A stretch of DNA of 64,000 nucleotides from Algoriphagus sp. GTDB lineage: Bacteria; Bacteroidota; Bacteroidia; Cytophagales; Cyclobacteriaceae. A program made the position numbers and the translations under genes. Positions 45,073 through 54,454 of the stretch are shown piece by piece (position 1 is the first letter of the stretch; each line of letters opens with the position of its first letter). The stretch is taken from NCBI RefSeq assembly GCF_013373065.1, contig NZ_JABXIN010000011.1, positions 1 to 64,000 of the forward strand, read 5' to 3'. The notes below the pieces were generated by a model that worked only from the letters and a program-made list of their open reading frames with translations, was not told the DNA's origin and searched no databases.

Positions 45073-46413
45073 TTAGTTAAGATTGATGGGGTTTCCTAAA
45101 TAGAAATCGAGCACTTTTACTCGGAAAATATAGGTGTACTTTGCATTTAAAAGGTCTGATTGCGCATTGAAGTAGTTTGCTTGAGCAACTTGAAAATCGA
45201 CAGAGTTGATAGCTCCTAAGTCAAATCGTTGCTGTGCAATTCGAAGCGATTCTTCTAGGCTTTCCACTCGGGTAAGAGATGCTTGATAGGAACGTTCTGC
45301 AGCCAAGGCCTGATTGTAAATGGTTTCAATATCTTGGCGAAGTTGGTTTTTAGCTTCTATTTCTGCTACTTCTGCCAATTGACGCTGAACCCTAGCTCGT
45401 TGCAAACTTGATTTATTATTAAACTGTGTGAAAATCGGGATATTCAATGAGAGGTTCACAGATTGAGAAAGGTTGTTCTCGATTTGTTCTCCAAAAGTTG
45501 GTCTATCTAATCCAAATACCCGATCCACATAGTTAGTGAAGATATTTGCTCCGATGCCTAATGAAGGATAAAATGCTCCTTTTGCCGATTTTACTCCATA
45601 CTCAGCACTTTCAATATTTTTCTGGGCAGCCAAGATTTCCGGCATAATTTCCACCGCAGTGTTAAAAATTTCAACTGGGTTTTCAGTCGCCATCAACAAT
45701 TGGTTAATTTCTAATTGCGGCTCAATGACATCAAATTCTTCAGTGAAGGGAATCTGCATGGCTTGTGCAAGGTTCAATTTGGAAATCCGAAGCGCATTTT
45801 GAGCATTGATGACTTCCAATTCATTGGTTGCATTTTGAGCCTGCAAGTCCAATTGATCTGAAATAGGAAGGGATCCTGCCTCAACCAATTTGGTTGTACG
45901 CTCTAATTGCTCCTGTGTGGTTTTTAATTGATTTTCAGCAATCTTTACCTGTTCACGGTTGAATACCACATTGATAAATAGATTGATGATATTTATCGTG
46001 ATGGTGTTTTCAGTTGCCTCAATGTTAAACTGACCAGCCTCCAAGTCGGTCTTTGCTTGGTTCACGGAATTGTTGATTCTTCCCGCTGCAAAAAGCGTCA
46101 AATTGGAATTCATGGAAAGGTTGATGTTACCGATCCGTTGAGTTTCGAATAAGTTGGTTACCGGGTTAATCGAACGACCCCATCGGTAACCGCTACTTGC
46201 TCCGGTAGAAAGGGTGGGGAAGCGACTTCCTTGACGTTGCAAAAGATTCGCTTCATTTCCTACTTGGTTGAGTTGACTCCGTCTGAGCGTTAGATTGTTT
46301 TCAAGTGCAATTTCCACAGCAGTTTCCAAGTCATAAGGACCGGATACTTCTTGTGCTCGTGACTCAATTAACAATCCGCAGATCAAAGCGAAGCTTACAA
46401 AAAGCTTTTTCAT
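45073..46413 (-). CDS. TolC-family outer-membrane channel
   Basis: A 446-residue protein with a signal peptide (MKKLFVSFALICGLLIESRAQ) and two OEP repeats rich in coiled helices, for example LETAVEIALENNLTLRRSQLNQVGNEANL at the start and QRFDLGAINSVDFQVAQANYFNAQSDLLNAKY near the end. It should trimerise into an outer-membrane duct for the adaptor encoded next. It begins 9 nt after the serine dehydratase gene. Confidence 0.9.
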   Translation of the reverse strand: MKKLFVSFALICGLLIESRAQEVSGPYDLETAVEIALENNLTLRRSQLNQVGNEANLLQRQGSRFPTLSTGASSGYRWGRSINPVTNLFETQRIGNINLSMNSNLTLFAAGRINNSVNQAKTDLEAGQFNIEATENTITINIINLFINVVFNREQVKIAENQLKTTQEQLERTTKLVEAGSLPISDQLDLQAQNATNELEVINAQNALRISKLNLAQAMQIPFTEEFDVIEPQLEINQLLMATENPVEIFNTAVEIMPEILAAQKNIESAEYGVKSAKGAFYPSLGIGANIFTNYVDRVFGLDRPTFGEQIENNLSQSVNLSLNIPIFTQFNNKSSLQRARVQRQLAEVAEIEAKNQLRQDIETIYNQALAAERSYQASLTRVESLEESLRIAQQRFDLGAINSVDFQVAQANYFNAQSDLLNAKYTYIFRVKVLDFYLGNPINLN

Positions 46414-46422
46414 TGTGGTGGC

Positions 46423-47100
46423 TTATAGATCTATATCTGGTATGTAAATTAATTCTTTAATCCAAGGTAAGGATTTTAAATAATCGATGGTAATCGGCTG
46501 TATGCCAGAATCCATCTCAATTACGTGGCAAGCTAGGTCATTTTTTCCCTTTCGAGAAACAGACATGGTTGCAATATTTGTTTTTTCTTGGGCAATTACA
46601 GAAGAAATAAAGGCAATTGCTCCAGAAACATCCTGAGCCTTAATAATCAGGGTGTGCATTTGGGCAGAGAAGTTAGCCACAAAGCCATCTACCTCGGCAA
46701 TGTTGATTAAACCACCTCCCAAACTTTCTCCAAGAACTTCTACTTGCCTATCTCCTTTGGAAAGGGTGAGCTTGATCGTGTTTGGGTGATGCACTGAAGA
46801 ATTGCCGATGGATTTAAAATTATAAATCAATCCTTTTTCTTTTGCAAGACTTAAAGAGTTCTTGATTCGTTCATCATCGGTTTTGAAGTCCATCAGGCCT
46901 CCTATAATGGCACGGTCGCTTCCATGTCCTTCATAGGTTCTGGCAAAGGAATTATAAAAGACAACCGTGGCTTTTTCTGGAATTCCTCCTAATATTCGAA
47001 TGGCAGCTCGGGCAATGCGGACTACTCCTGCTGTATGAGAGGAGGAAGGTCCAATCATCACGGGTCCGATCATATCAAATACACTGCTTTTCCCAGACAT
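46423..47100 (-). CDS. sdaAB: L-serine ammonia-lyase, beta subunit (Fe-S dependent)
   Basis: A 225-residue protein with SVFDMIGPVMIGPSSSHTAGVVRIARAA, the start typical of the beta chain of the iron-sulfur L-serine dehydratase, and a C-terminal ACT domain (about 148-220) that may bind serine. The enzyme turns serine into pyruvate and ammonia. The alpha subunit that carries the cluster cysteines is not in the window, so it must be encoded elsewhere. It shares a transcript direction and 9-nt spacing with the tolC-like gene, with no obvious metabolic link. Confidence 0.9.
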   Translation of the reverse strand: MSGKSSVFDMIGPVMIGPSSSHTAGVVRIARAAIRILGGIPEKATVVFYNSFARTYEGHGSDRAIIGGLMDFKTDDERIKNSLSLAKEKGLIYNFKSIGNSSVHHPNTIKLTLSKGDRQVEVLGESLGGGLINIAEVDGFVANFSAQMHTLIIKAQDVSGAIAFISSVIAQEKTNIATMSVSRKGKNDLACHVIEMDSGIQPITIDYLKSLPWIKELIYIPDIDL

Positions 47101-47531
47101 GGCACCTAATACCCAATTATTATGCTAATGATTTCAGCTAACTTCTTTTCGGTCCAAAAATGAAAATATTTAAGGATTTTACAGAATTATTTTAAAGCTC
47201 CTTTCAAAATTATTTGAACTGTGGACAAATCAAACCCTAATACTGTACGTTTTCGGGCAATTTTTTGAACGGTTTTGATACAGTAGTCCTTGCGGAATAT
47301 ACCCTTTGAGTTTTCCGCTTTGAGGAAATGGGATCACATACTTTAGCATGATCAAAAATCACTGTCAATTGAATCCACTCAAAGGCCATTAAAAATCGAT
47401 TGGGGTTTATCGGTGTAAAATTACATGCTGCCATGCAGGACTTTGTTCGAATGTTTTATATTTAGAGGCTAATTTAGCCATTAGTCTTTAACCCAAAACC
47501 TTATTAGTTAAGCTCAATAAACCTAAAATTT
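47101..47531. other. 431-bp divergent intergenic region upstream of the xylose genes
   Basis: I see no convincing gene; the 65-codon minus ORF in the track has no recognisable features. The stretch must contain the promoters of sdaAB (-) and the xylose operon (+). A 13-bp perfect palindrome GGCTAATTTAGCC lies at 47467-47479, about 53 bp before the symporter ATG. No well-spaced TTTG/TAnnTTTG pair was found. Confidence 0.5.
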
Positions 47532-49175
47532 ATGCTCTTAGAACCCTTAGACCTTGCAGTATTTATAGGATACTGTTTATTAATTGTTGGCATGGGAATT
47601 TTTGTTTCTCGAGAGAAAAAAGGCCATGTCAAAAATTCATCTGACTACTTTTTAGCATCAAAAGCGCTCCCTTGGTGGGCCGTAGGTGCATCCCTTATTG
47701 CTTCAAATATTTCTGCTGAACAGTTCATCGGAATGTCAGGTTCTGGTTTTGCCCTCGGTTTGGCCATTTCTACTTATGAATGGATGGCAGCAGCGACCTT
47801 ACTCGTTGTCGCAATTTTCTTTTTGCCGGTATACATCAAAAAAGGGATTTACACGATGCCGGGATTCCTTTTGGATCGATATGATACACGGGTACGTACT
47901 ACGATGGCCGTTTTCTGGCTCTTGTTATATGTGTTCGTAAATCTAACTTCTGTATTGTATTTGGGGGCCTTGAGTTTGAATACCATTCTTGATATCCCCT
48001 TAACCTATGGGATCATAGGTTTAGCTGTTTTTGCAATGGTTTACTCCATCTATGGAGGCCTCAAAGCAGTTGCATGGACTGATGTAGTCCAAGTTTTCTT
48101 CTTGATAGCCGGTGGTTTGGCAACTACTTACATTGCCCTTCAAATGGTAGGAGGAGGAGATGTTTGGGAAGGGATAAGTCTCCTTCGAAAAGAGGTGCCT
48201 AATCATTTTTCCATGATTCTCTCAAAAGGTGAAATGATGATTCCCGATGGAAAAGGAGGGACTTATGATGCCTATTTGGATTTACCAGGTTTGAGTGTAT
48301 TGATTGGAGGGATGTGGATTGTGAATCTAAGTTATTGGGGTTTTAACCAATATATCACGCAGCGAGCCTTGGCGGCAAAGAGCTTGGATGAAGCACAGAA
48401 GGGGATGATTTTCGCCGGATTTTTGAAGATTTTGATGCCTTTGATTGTGGTCATTCCTGGTATTGCAGCTTTGGTGATTGTGAATAACGGAATGGATTCA
48501 AGCTTTATCTCTTCCATGCAGGATCCAATGACTGGCTTGGTAAAATCCGACCGTGCCTATCCTACCTTGCTTCAATTACTTCCTGTTGGTTTGAAAGGGC
48601 TTGCATTTGCTGCTTTAACTGCTGCCATTGTATCCTCCTTAGCGTCCATGGCTAATAGTACATCCACCATTTTCACCATGGATATTTATAATAAATACTT
48701 TGGAAAGAACTCCACAGAAACACAACAGGTACGCGTGGGTAGAATTACAGCAGTGGTTGCCTTTATTATCGCAGCTTTCGTTGCACCAGCATTGGGTCAA
48801 CTTGATCAAGCCTTCCAGTTTATCCAGGAATACACTGGCTTTATTAGCCCAGGGGTATTTGCTATATTCTTCTTTGGGGTATTTTGGAAAAAAACAACTT
48901 CAAACGCAGCCTTAGTCGGTGCTGGTTTAAGTATCCCGCTTTCCGTTGTTCTAAAGTTTGCTTTTCCAGCCTTGCCATTCATTGATCGAATGGGAATTGT
49001 ATTCTTAATTCTGGCGATACTAATGATCAGCATCAGCTTGATCGAAGGAAAAGGGAAAGATCATCCCAATAGCATTGAAATTAACCGAGATTTGTTTCGG
49101 ACCAGTACAGGTTTTAAAGTGGGAGCCTTCTTGATTTCCGGAATTATTGCTGCATTGTACATTATTTTCTGGTAA
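47532..49175 (+). CDS. Sodium:solute symporter (SGLT-like), probable xylose transporter
   Basis: A 547-residue SSS-family inner-membrane protein with about fourteen TM segments. SDYFLASKALPWWAVGASLIASNISAEQFIGMSGSGF is the family's TM1-2 region, and YWGFNQYITQRALAAKSLDEAQKG plus SLASMANSTSTIFTMDIY are the SGLT-type sugar-transport and Na+-site regions. It opens an operon with xylB and xylA 3 nt and 33 nt apart, so xylose is the likely cargo; close relatives take up glucose or galactose. Confidence 0.9.
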   Translation: MLLEPLDLAVFIGYCLLIVGMGIFVSREKKGHVKNSSDYFLASKALPWWAVGASLIASNISAEQFIGMSGSGFALGLAISTYEWMAAATLLVVAIFFLPVYIKKGIYTMPGFLLDRYDTRVRTTMAVFWLLLYVFVNLTSVLYLGALSLNTILDIPLTYGIIGLAVFAMVYSIYGGLKAVAWTDVVQVFFLIAGGLATTYIALQMVGGGDVWEGISLLRKEVPNHFSMILSKGEMMIPDGKGGTYDAYLDLPGLSVLIGGMWIVNLSYWGFNQYITQRALAAKSLDEAQKGMIFAGFLKILMPLIVVIPGIAALVIVNNGMDSSFISSMQDPMTGLVKSDRAYPTLLQLLPVGLKGLAFAALTAAIVSSLASMANSTSTIFTMDIYNKYFGKNSTETQQVRVGRITAVVAFIIAAFVAPALGQLDQAFQFIQEYTGFISPGVFAIFFFGVFWKKTTSNAALVGAGLSIPLSVVLKFAFPALPFIDRMGIVFLILAILMISISLIEGKGKDHPNSIEINRDLFRTSTGFKVGAFLISGIIAALYIIFW

Positions 49176-49178
49176 ATC

Positions 49179-50681
49179 ATGCGAAGCTTATTATTAGGAC
49201 TTGATATTGGAAGCTCCTCGGTCAAAGCTTCCTTATTGGATGCAGATTCTGGTTCAGCTTTGGTGTCTAAGGCTTTTCCAAGTCAGGAAATGCCAATAGC
49301 TTCACCCCAAACAGGTTGGGCAGAACAAGACCCAGAAATGTGGTGGGAATATGTTCAACAAGCTTCCCGTTACGTTCTTAACCAAGCCGGAGTCCAAAAG
49401 GGTGAACTGAAGGGTATTGGTATTGCTTACCAAATGCATGGTTTGGTCCTTGTGGATGAAAATCAACAGGTGCTTCGCTCTTCTATAATCTGGTGCGACA
49501 GTAGGGCAGTGGAGATCGGGGATAAGGCTTTTCAACGGTTAGGCGAGGAGTATTGTCTGAATAACCTGTTGAATTCTCCTGGAAATTTTACAGCTTCCAA
49601 ATTGCGATGGGTGATTGAGAATGAGCCTGATTTGCTCTCAAGGATTCATAAAATAATGCTTCCGGGTGATTTCATCGCCATGAAGCTGACGGGTGAAATC
49701 TTTACTTCAGAAACAGGTCTTTCTGAAGGGATTTTCTGGGATTTTCAGAAAAACGGGATCAGCGAGCAGGTTTTGAACGATTATCAAATCCGAAAGGAAT
49801 GGATTCCAGAAGTTGTTCCTTCCTTCTCTTTACAGGGAAAGGTAACTTCAGAAGCCTCTAAATTAACCGGAATTGAAGCTGGCGTTCCTGTTTCATATAG
49901 GGCGGGAGATCAACCGAATAATGCTTTCTCTTTGCAAGTTTTGAAGCCAGGTGAATTGGCAACTACTGCCGGTACATCAGGTACAGTTTACGGTGTTTGT
50001 GACACGCCACTTTTTGATCCCCTTTCCCGTGTAAACACCTTTGTTCATGTCAATCACCAAAAAAACGCTCCTTCTTACGGCGTATTACTTTGTGTGAATG
50101 GAACAGGAATTTTGAATAGTTGGATTAAGCGTCTCATGGGAGCAGCTCGTATTGAATATGATGAGATGAATAATTTTGCTGCCTCAGCAGGGATTGGAGC
50201 TGAGGGATTGCTTTTTATCCCCTTTGGAAATGGTGCTGAGCGAATCCTTCAAAACAAGCAAATAGGTGCTCACATGATTGGGTTGGATTTGCTTAAACAT
50301 GACAAAGGCCATATGATTCGAGCCGCTCAAGAAGGAATAGTAGCAGCATTAACCTTTGGATTCAACATTATGAAAGATATGGGCTTAGACCTTCAGACGG
50401 TCAAAGCCGGTCATGCAAATATGTTTTTGAGCCCCATTTTCAGAAAAACCTTTATTCATATGAACAAAGTGGAATTGAAACTGTATGATACAGATGGCGC
50501 GCAAGGTGCCGCAAGAGGGGCAGGAATTGGAGCTGGAATATTTTCCAATGAATCTGAGGCTTTTGAAGGGTTGAAGTTGTTGGAAACCTATGAGCCCAAT
50601 GAAAATTTCTTTGAACCCTATGCAGAATTATTCTCCCGTTGGAAAAATTGCCTTCAGGAAATTCAAAAAATGAACGTATAA
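49179..50681 (+). CDS. xylB: Xylulokinase
   Basis: A 500-residue FGGY-family kinase that phosphorylates D-xylulose. LLLGLDIGSSSVKASLLDA is the N-terminal phosphate loop, YQMHGLVLVD the sugar-site region, and YRAGDQPNNAF carries the catalytic Asp244. AGTSGTVYGVCD and GAARGAGIGAG complete the ATP-binding half. Length is typical. It starts 3 nt after the symporter stop and precedes xylA by 33 nt; the order symporter-kinase-isomerase gives a complete entry path to xylulose 5-phosphate. Confidence 0.95.
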   Translation: MRSLLLGLDIGSSSVKASLLDADSGSALVSKAFPSQEMPIASPQTGWAEQDPEMWWEYVQQASRYVLNQAGVQKGELKGIGIAYQMHGLVLVDENQQVLRSSIIWCDSRAVEIGDKAFQRLGEEYCLNNLLNSPGNFTASKLRWVIENEPDLLSRIHKIMLPGDFIAMKLTGEIFTSETGLSEGIFWDFQKNGISEQVLNDYQIRKEWIPEVVPSFSLQGKVTSEASKLTGIEAGVPVSYRAGDQPNNAFSLQVLKPGELATTAGTSGTVYGVCDTPLFDPLSRVNTFVHVNHQKNAPSYGVLLCVNGTGILNSWIKRLMGAARIEYDEMNNFAASAGIGAEGLLFIPFGNGAERILQNKQIGAHMIGLDLLKHDKGHMIRAAQEGIVAALTFGFNIMKDMGLDLQTVKAGHANMFLSPIFRKTFIHMNKVELKLYDTDGAQGAARGAGIGAGIFSNESEAFEGLKLLETYEPNENFFEPYAELFSRWKNCLQEIQKMNV

Positions 50682-50714
50682 TTCGAAAATAAACTCAAAC
50701 CTAAAATAACTCAT

Positions 50715-52028
50715 ATGTCTAAACGGTATTTCCCTGAAATTGGAAAAATTGGCTATGAAGGCCCTCAGAGTGATAATCCACTAGCTTTTCGGTATTATGA
50801 TGAAAATCGGATAATTGGTGGAAAGACCATGAAGGAGCATTTCAAGTTTGCGATCGCATACTGGCATTCCTTCTGTGGTACTGGAGCCGATCCTTTCGGC
50901 CCAGGAACGATCATGCATCCTTGGGATGCTAATCCTGACCCCATCCAACGTGCCAAGGATAAGATGGACGCTGCTTTTGAATTTATCACCAAAATTGGCG
51001 CCCCTTACTATTGTTTCCATGATGTGGATTTAATTGATGAAGGATCATCTTTATCCGAATATGAAAAGCGGATGGAGATAATTACCGATTATGCTCTTGA
51101 AAAACAAAAAGAAACGGGAGTCAAATTACTTTGGGGTACAGCCAATGTGTTCAGTAACCCGCGCTATATGAATGGGGCTTCAACGAATCCGAATTTTGAA
51201 GTGGTTGCATGGGCAGGAGCTCAGGTAAAAAATGCCTTGGATGCGACGATTAAATTGTCAGGTGAAAATTATGTATTCTGGGGTGGGCGAGAAGGTTATA
51301 TGTCTTTGCTCAATACCGATATGAATCGTGAAGTGGAGCATTTGGCACAGTTCCTTACAATGGCTCGGGATTATGCGCGTAAGAATGGATTTAAAGGAAC
51401 ATTCTTCATCGAACCCAAACCAATGGAGCCCACCAAGCACCAATACGATTATGATGCAGCTACAGTGATTGGTTTCTTGAGACACTATGGCTTGGATAAA
51501 GATTTTAAATTAAATATTGAGGTCAATCATGCCACCCTAGCCGGCCACACCTTCCAACATGAGTTGCAAGTAGCAGCAGATGCAGGTCTTCTCGGAAGTA
51601 TTGATGCAAACCGTGGCGACTATCAAAATGGATGGGATACCGATCAATTCGCCATGAACCTGCAGGAGTTGACAGAGGCCATGTTGGTGCTTTTGACCTC
51701 TGGAGGTCTTCAAGGAGGAGGAGTTAACTTTGATGCAAAAATCAGAAGAAACTCAACCGATCCGGATGATCTTTTCTTGGCTCATATTGGAAGCATGGAT
51801 GCTTTTGCAAGGGGGATGCTAATCGCCAGTGATATTTTGGAAAAGTCAGATTACCTCGAGCGAAGAAAGCAGCGTTATGCTAGTTTTGATGCAGGTAAAG
51901 GGAAAGATTTCGAGAGTGGCAAACTGAATTTGGAAGACTTGAGAAATTATGCAGCTGAAGTCGGAGAACCTGCTCAAATCAGTGGTAAGCAAGAATATTA
52001 CGAAAACTTATTAAACCGGTTTATTTGA
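50715..52028 (+). CDS. xylA: Xylose isomerase
   Basis: A 437-residue class II (long) xylose isomerase converting D-xylose to D-xylulose. The catalytic His102 is in [23 protein letters not shown] holds the metal-binding Glu/Lys pair, and [14 protein letters not shown] and [17 protein letters not shown] the other metal ligands. The N-terminus ([19 protein letters not shown]) is standard for class II. Last gene of the operon, followed by a strong terminator. Confidence 0.97.
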   Translation: MSKRYFPEIGKIGYEGPQSDNPLAFRYYDENRIIGGKTMKEHFKFAIAYWHSFCGTGADPFGPGTIMHPWDANPDPIQRAKDKMDAAFEFITKIGAPYYCFHDVDLIDEGSSLSEYEKRMEIITDYALEKQKETGVKLLWGTANVFSNPRYMNGASTNPNFEVVAWAGAQVKNALDATIKLSGENYVFWGGREGYMSLLNTDMNREVEHLAQFLTMARDYARKNGFKGTFFIEPKPMEPTKHQYDYDAATVIGFLRHYGLDKDFKLNIEVNHATLAGHTFQHELQVAADAGLLGSIDANRGDYQNGWDTDQFAMNLQELTEAMLVLLTSGGLQGGGVNFDAKIRRNSTDPDDLFLAHIGSMDAFARGMLIASDILEKSDYLERRKQRYASFDAGKGKDFESGKLNLEDLRNYAAEVGEPAQISGKQEYYENLLNRFI

Positions 52029-52042
52029 TTTGGAACCTACCA

Positions 52043-52079
52043 AAAAAGCCAGCAGAATTATTTCTGCTGGCCTTTTTTA
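52043..52079. terminator. Bidirectional terminator after xylA
   Basis: A perfect 10-bp stem GCCAGCAGAA / TTCTGCTGGC with a TTAT loop; T-runs on both strands. It overlaps the stop codon of the convergent alpha/beta hydrolase gene. Confidence 0.9.
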
Positions 52080-53141
52080 TTTTCCTTGCATCAATGAATC
52101 TGCTTTAATCAATTCATCTACTTGCTGTTGGAATTTTGGACTTGGAGGAATACCTACCACATTTTCCAGAAAATCTATAGTTTCAAAAAGTACACCTTCC
52201 CAGTCATTTGATGTGATCGAACTAGCGATCACGTGGTCTCCGGAATTAGGAAATGCTTTTTCTCGTTTTAGTTGTTCGGGAGTGGCTATTTGTTGATACA
52301 TCTCCAACATTTTTGGAACTGAAACGACCGGATCCTGTTCATTTTCATTTTTATAATAATAGCCCAAGAAAAAGGGTTGATTGATTTTTTGAAAGGTCTC
52401 TTTGTTCATCATACTGTAAAGAATCACCGCTAAGCTTTCATATCCATTCATATGGTAATCTTCTGACCAATAAGCTGCTTTATCTCCTTTTCTATCTTGG
52501 TGAATCACCTTGTTTTCCATCATGGCTTTTTCCATGATCCATTGGGTCCAAGGTTTAAAAAATCCTCCAAGTCGCTCTCCATTATCTCGAATAGCAGGAG
52601 AATACACAACCACTGCTTTGATATCTGGTTGCTGGGAAGCAAGGACAAGGGTTAAGGCTCCTCCCATGGAAGTTCCTACTACAATGACTTCATCTCCTAA
52701 GCTTTTTCCAATTTCATAGGCTTCTCCAGCAGCATCCACCAAAGCTTGGGCAGATAGGTATTCCATTCCATTGTCTCTTCGGATTCCATGTTCTGGGAGG
52801 CGGGTGACATACAGATTGGCCCCAAAATGTTCTGCTAGAAAACGATGAACAGGATCACCCTCCATGGGGCTTGCTCCAAAACCATGGATATATACAATTG
52901 AATAAGGGGTTTTTCGGGGATTCAATTCGTCAGCCCACTGAATGTATGCCTCATTTCCTTCTTTTAAGCCGATGACACTATCTTCTCTTGTGTTGACATA
53001 GTCTATCAATTCACTGACACGGGTAGGGACTTCTGGATAGTGGACTTGAAGGTCTTGTTTTTCAACCTGTGGGCCCAAAATGTAAACGATGGCTAAAACC
53101 ATAGCCAAGGCGAAAAGCACAAGAAAGATTTTTCGAAGCAT
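52077..53141 (-). CDS. Membrane-anchored alpha/beta hydrolase
   Basis: A 354-residue protein with one N-terminal TM (about 5-24, IFLVLFALAMVLAIVYILG) and an alpha/beta-hydrolase fold. IVYIHGFGASPMEG contains the HG oxyanion motif and VVGTSMGGAL the nucleophile elbow (Ser). A late NSGDHVIASS supplies the catalytic His region. It is probably an esterase or lipase facing the periplasm. It starts 3 nt after the lipoprotein gene 53145-53738. Confidence 0.85.
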   Translation of the reverse strand: MLRKIFLVLFALAMVLAIVYILGPQVEKQDLQVHYPEVPTRVSELIDYVNTREDSVIGLKEGNEAYIQWADELNPRKTPYSIVYIHGFGASPMEGDPVHRFLAEHFGANLYVTRLPEHGIRRDNGMEYLSAQALVDAAGEAYEIGKSLGDEVIVVGTSMGGALTLVLASQQPDIKAVVVYSPAIRDNGERLGGFFKPWTQWIMEKAMMENKVIHQDRKGDKAAYWSEDYHMNGYESLAVILYSMMNKETFQKINQPFFLGYYYKNENEQDPVVSVPKMLEMYQQIATPEQLKREKAFPNSGDHVIASSITSNDWEGVLFETIDFLENVVGIPPSPKFQQQVDELIKADSLMQGK

Positions 53142-53144
53142 AGT

Positions 53145-53738
53145 CTAGTTTGTAGTAAGGACGGGGGAACTTGATTCAAAAATAAGCTGTCTTCCGTCTT
53201 TAAGAAATAAATAAGTCCGTGTATGTATCTGAGAATTATTCTCTAATTGACCAGAAAATTTTAAACTAAATAGGTTTTCAAATTTGCTAAAATCTCGAAT
53301 TTCAGAAAGTGGAATTTGATCTCGATTTTCAAATAGGTAAGAAATATCCGAACCTGCCTGTAGGTTGCCCAAAGGTTTGGTCAAGGTCACGGCAATGTTT
53401 GAAATATTAGTGAAATTATAAAGAGGAAGGCAAGTGAGGGCATAAGCAGCACCCAAAGGGGAGAAAGCTGAAGAATTATCACTGAGTAACTCTAGATCCA
53501 ATTCAACGACTAATTCAAATTCATTTAAGGGGACGGTATCTGCATCCGTAGAGAAGCGGTCATTTTTATAGGGAAGGTATTTAACCTGAATATCAGTGGC
53601 ATTTGCCTCTCGAGCACCAGGACAGCGGCTATATAAATCAGGCAACTGTTCCTGTACACAAGATTGGCCTACTAGGAGTATAAAATAACCTCCGATTAGC
53701 AGAAGTAAGGAAAAGAATTTTTTATTCCTCATTTTCAT
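53145..53738 (-). CDS. Hypothetical lipoprotein
   Basis: A 197-residue protein with a signal peptide ending VGQSC (Cys27), hence lipidated. The mature part begins VQEQLPDLYSRCPGAREANATD and continues as alternating strands (FELVVELDLELL, ISNIAVTLTKPLG, HTRTYLFLKDGRQL); it may belong to one of the DUF families of Bacteroidota lipoproteins, but I cannot name it with certainty. The pairing with the hydrolase gene downstream (3-nt gap) suggests joint expression. Start could also be the second Met at 53732. Confidence 0.65.
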   Translation of the reverse strand: MKMRNKKFFSLLLLIGGYFILLVGQSCVQEQLPDLYSRCPGAREANATDIQVKYLPYKNDRFSTDADTVPLNEFELVVELDLELLSDNSSAFSPLGAAYALTCLPLYNFTNISNIAVTLTKPLGNLQAGSDISYLFENRDQIPLSEIRDFSKFENLFSLKFSGQLENNSQIHTRTYLFLKDGRQLIFESSSPVLTTN

Positions 53739-53869
53739 TCACTTACTACTAAATTAAATGAATTATTCCCAGTTTTAGAGGAATTCTAAATCTTTAACAA
53801 TTATTTGAATTTTTGTTAGTTGGAAGTATCCTTTCTATTCTAGTTTCCGTTTCGGCTAAAAAGTGTTTT

Positions 53870-54445
53870 ATGAAAAAAATTATCTTCTTCGCTTTTTCTT
53901 TGTTCTTAGTTCATTCGCTGACTGCGCAGGATATTGAAAAATTGCCCACCCAATCTATTTTTGTCGAAATAGGTGGTCCCGGGCTTCCATATAGTTTTAA
54001 TTATGATTTCCGATTTAATAAGGAAAAAATGGACTCTTGGGGACTTCGTCTTGGAGCGAGTGGATATGCAGTCTCCGGAGGAGAATCTTTTTTCTCAATA
54101 CCTATCATGGCCAACCGACTCTATGGCAAAGGTCCACATTATTTTGAGATGGGTTTTGGGTTTACCTTTTTTGGATTCAATGATAGTAGCGAGGATTACT
54201 ATTGCATAGATGGGTATTTTGATCAAAATACCGGTCAATATGTATGCAGCAATTATGGAGGTAATGACTACTCCTTTATTTTGGATGTAGATGGCTCTCC
54301 AAGTGTGATGGGGACGATGAATTTTGGCTATCGAAGAATACCCGTTGATGGTGGTTTTATGTGGAAAATCAGTTTGAATCCGATTTTCAACAATAATGGA
54401 TTTTGGCCTTTATATGCCGGAGTTGGATTAGGGTATGCTTTTTAG
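53870..54445 (+). CDS. Putative outer-membrane beta-barrel-like protein, paralogue 1
   Basis: About 191 residues; I start it at MKKIIFFAFSLFLVHSLTAQ (53870), a clear signal peptide, rather than at 53813. The mature protein is rich in alternating aromatic strands, such as SIFVEIGGPGLPYSFNYDFRFN and YFEMGFGFTFFG, and ends FWPLYAGVGLGYAF with a terminal Phe, which suggests a small outer-membrane barrel. It resembles the next protein throughout but has an extra Cys-containing loop (DYYCIDGYF...QYVCSNYGG). Function unknown. Confidence 0.7.
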   Translation: MKKIIFFAFSLFLVHSLTAQDIEKLPTQSIFVEIGGPGLPYSFNYDFRFNKEKMDSWGLRLGASGYAVSGGESFFSIPIMANRLYGKGPHYFEMGFGFTFFGFNDSSEDYYCIDGYFDQNTGQYVCSNYGGNDYSFILDVDGSPSVMGTMNFGYRRIPVDGGFMWKISLNPIFNNNGFWPLYAGVGLGYAF

Positions 54446-54454
54446 GGAGAGTTT

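Noticed and set aside
47237-47434. 65-codon minus-strand ORF in the region upstream of the xylose genes
   Set aside because: No signal, domain, operon link or plausible promoter; treated as a chance ORF.
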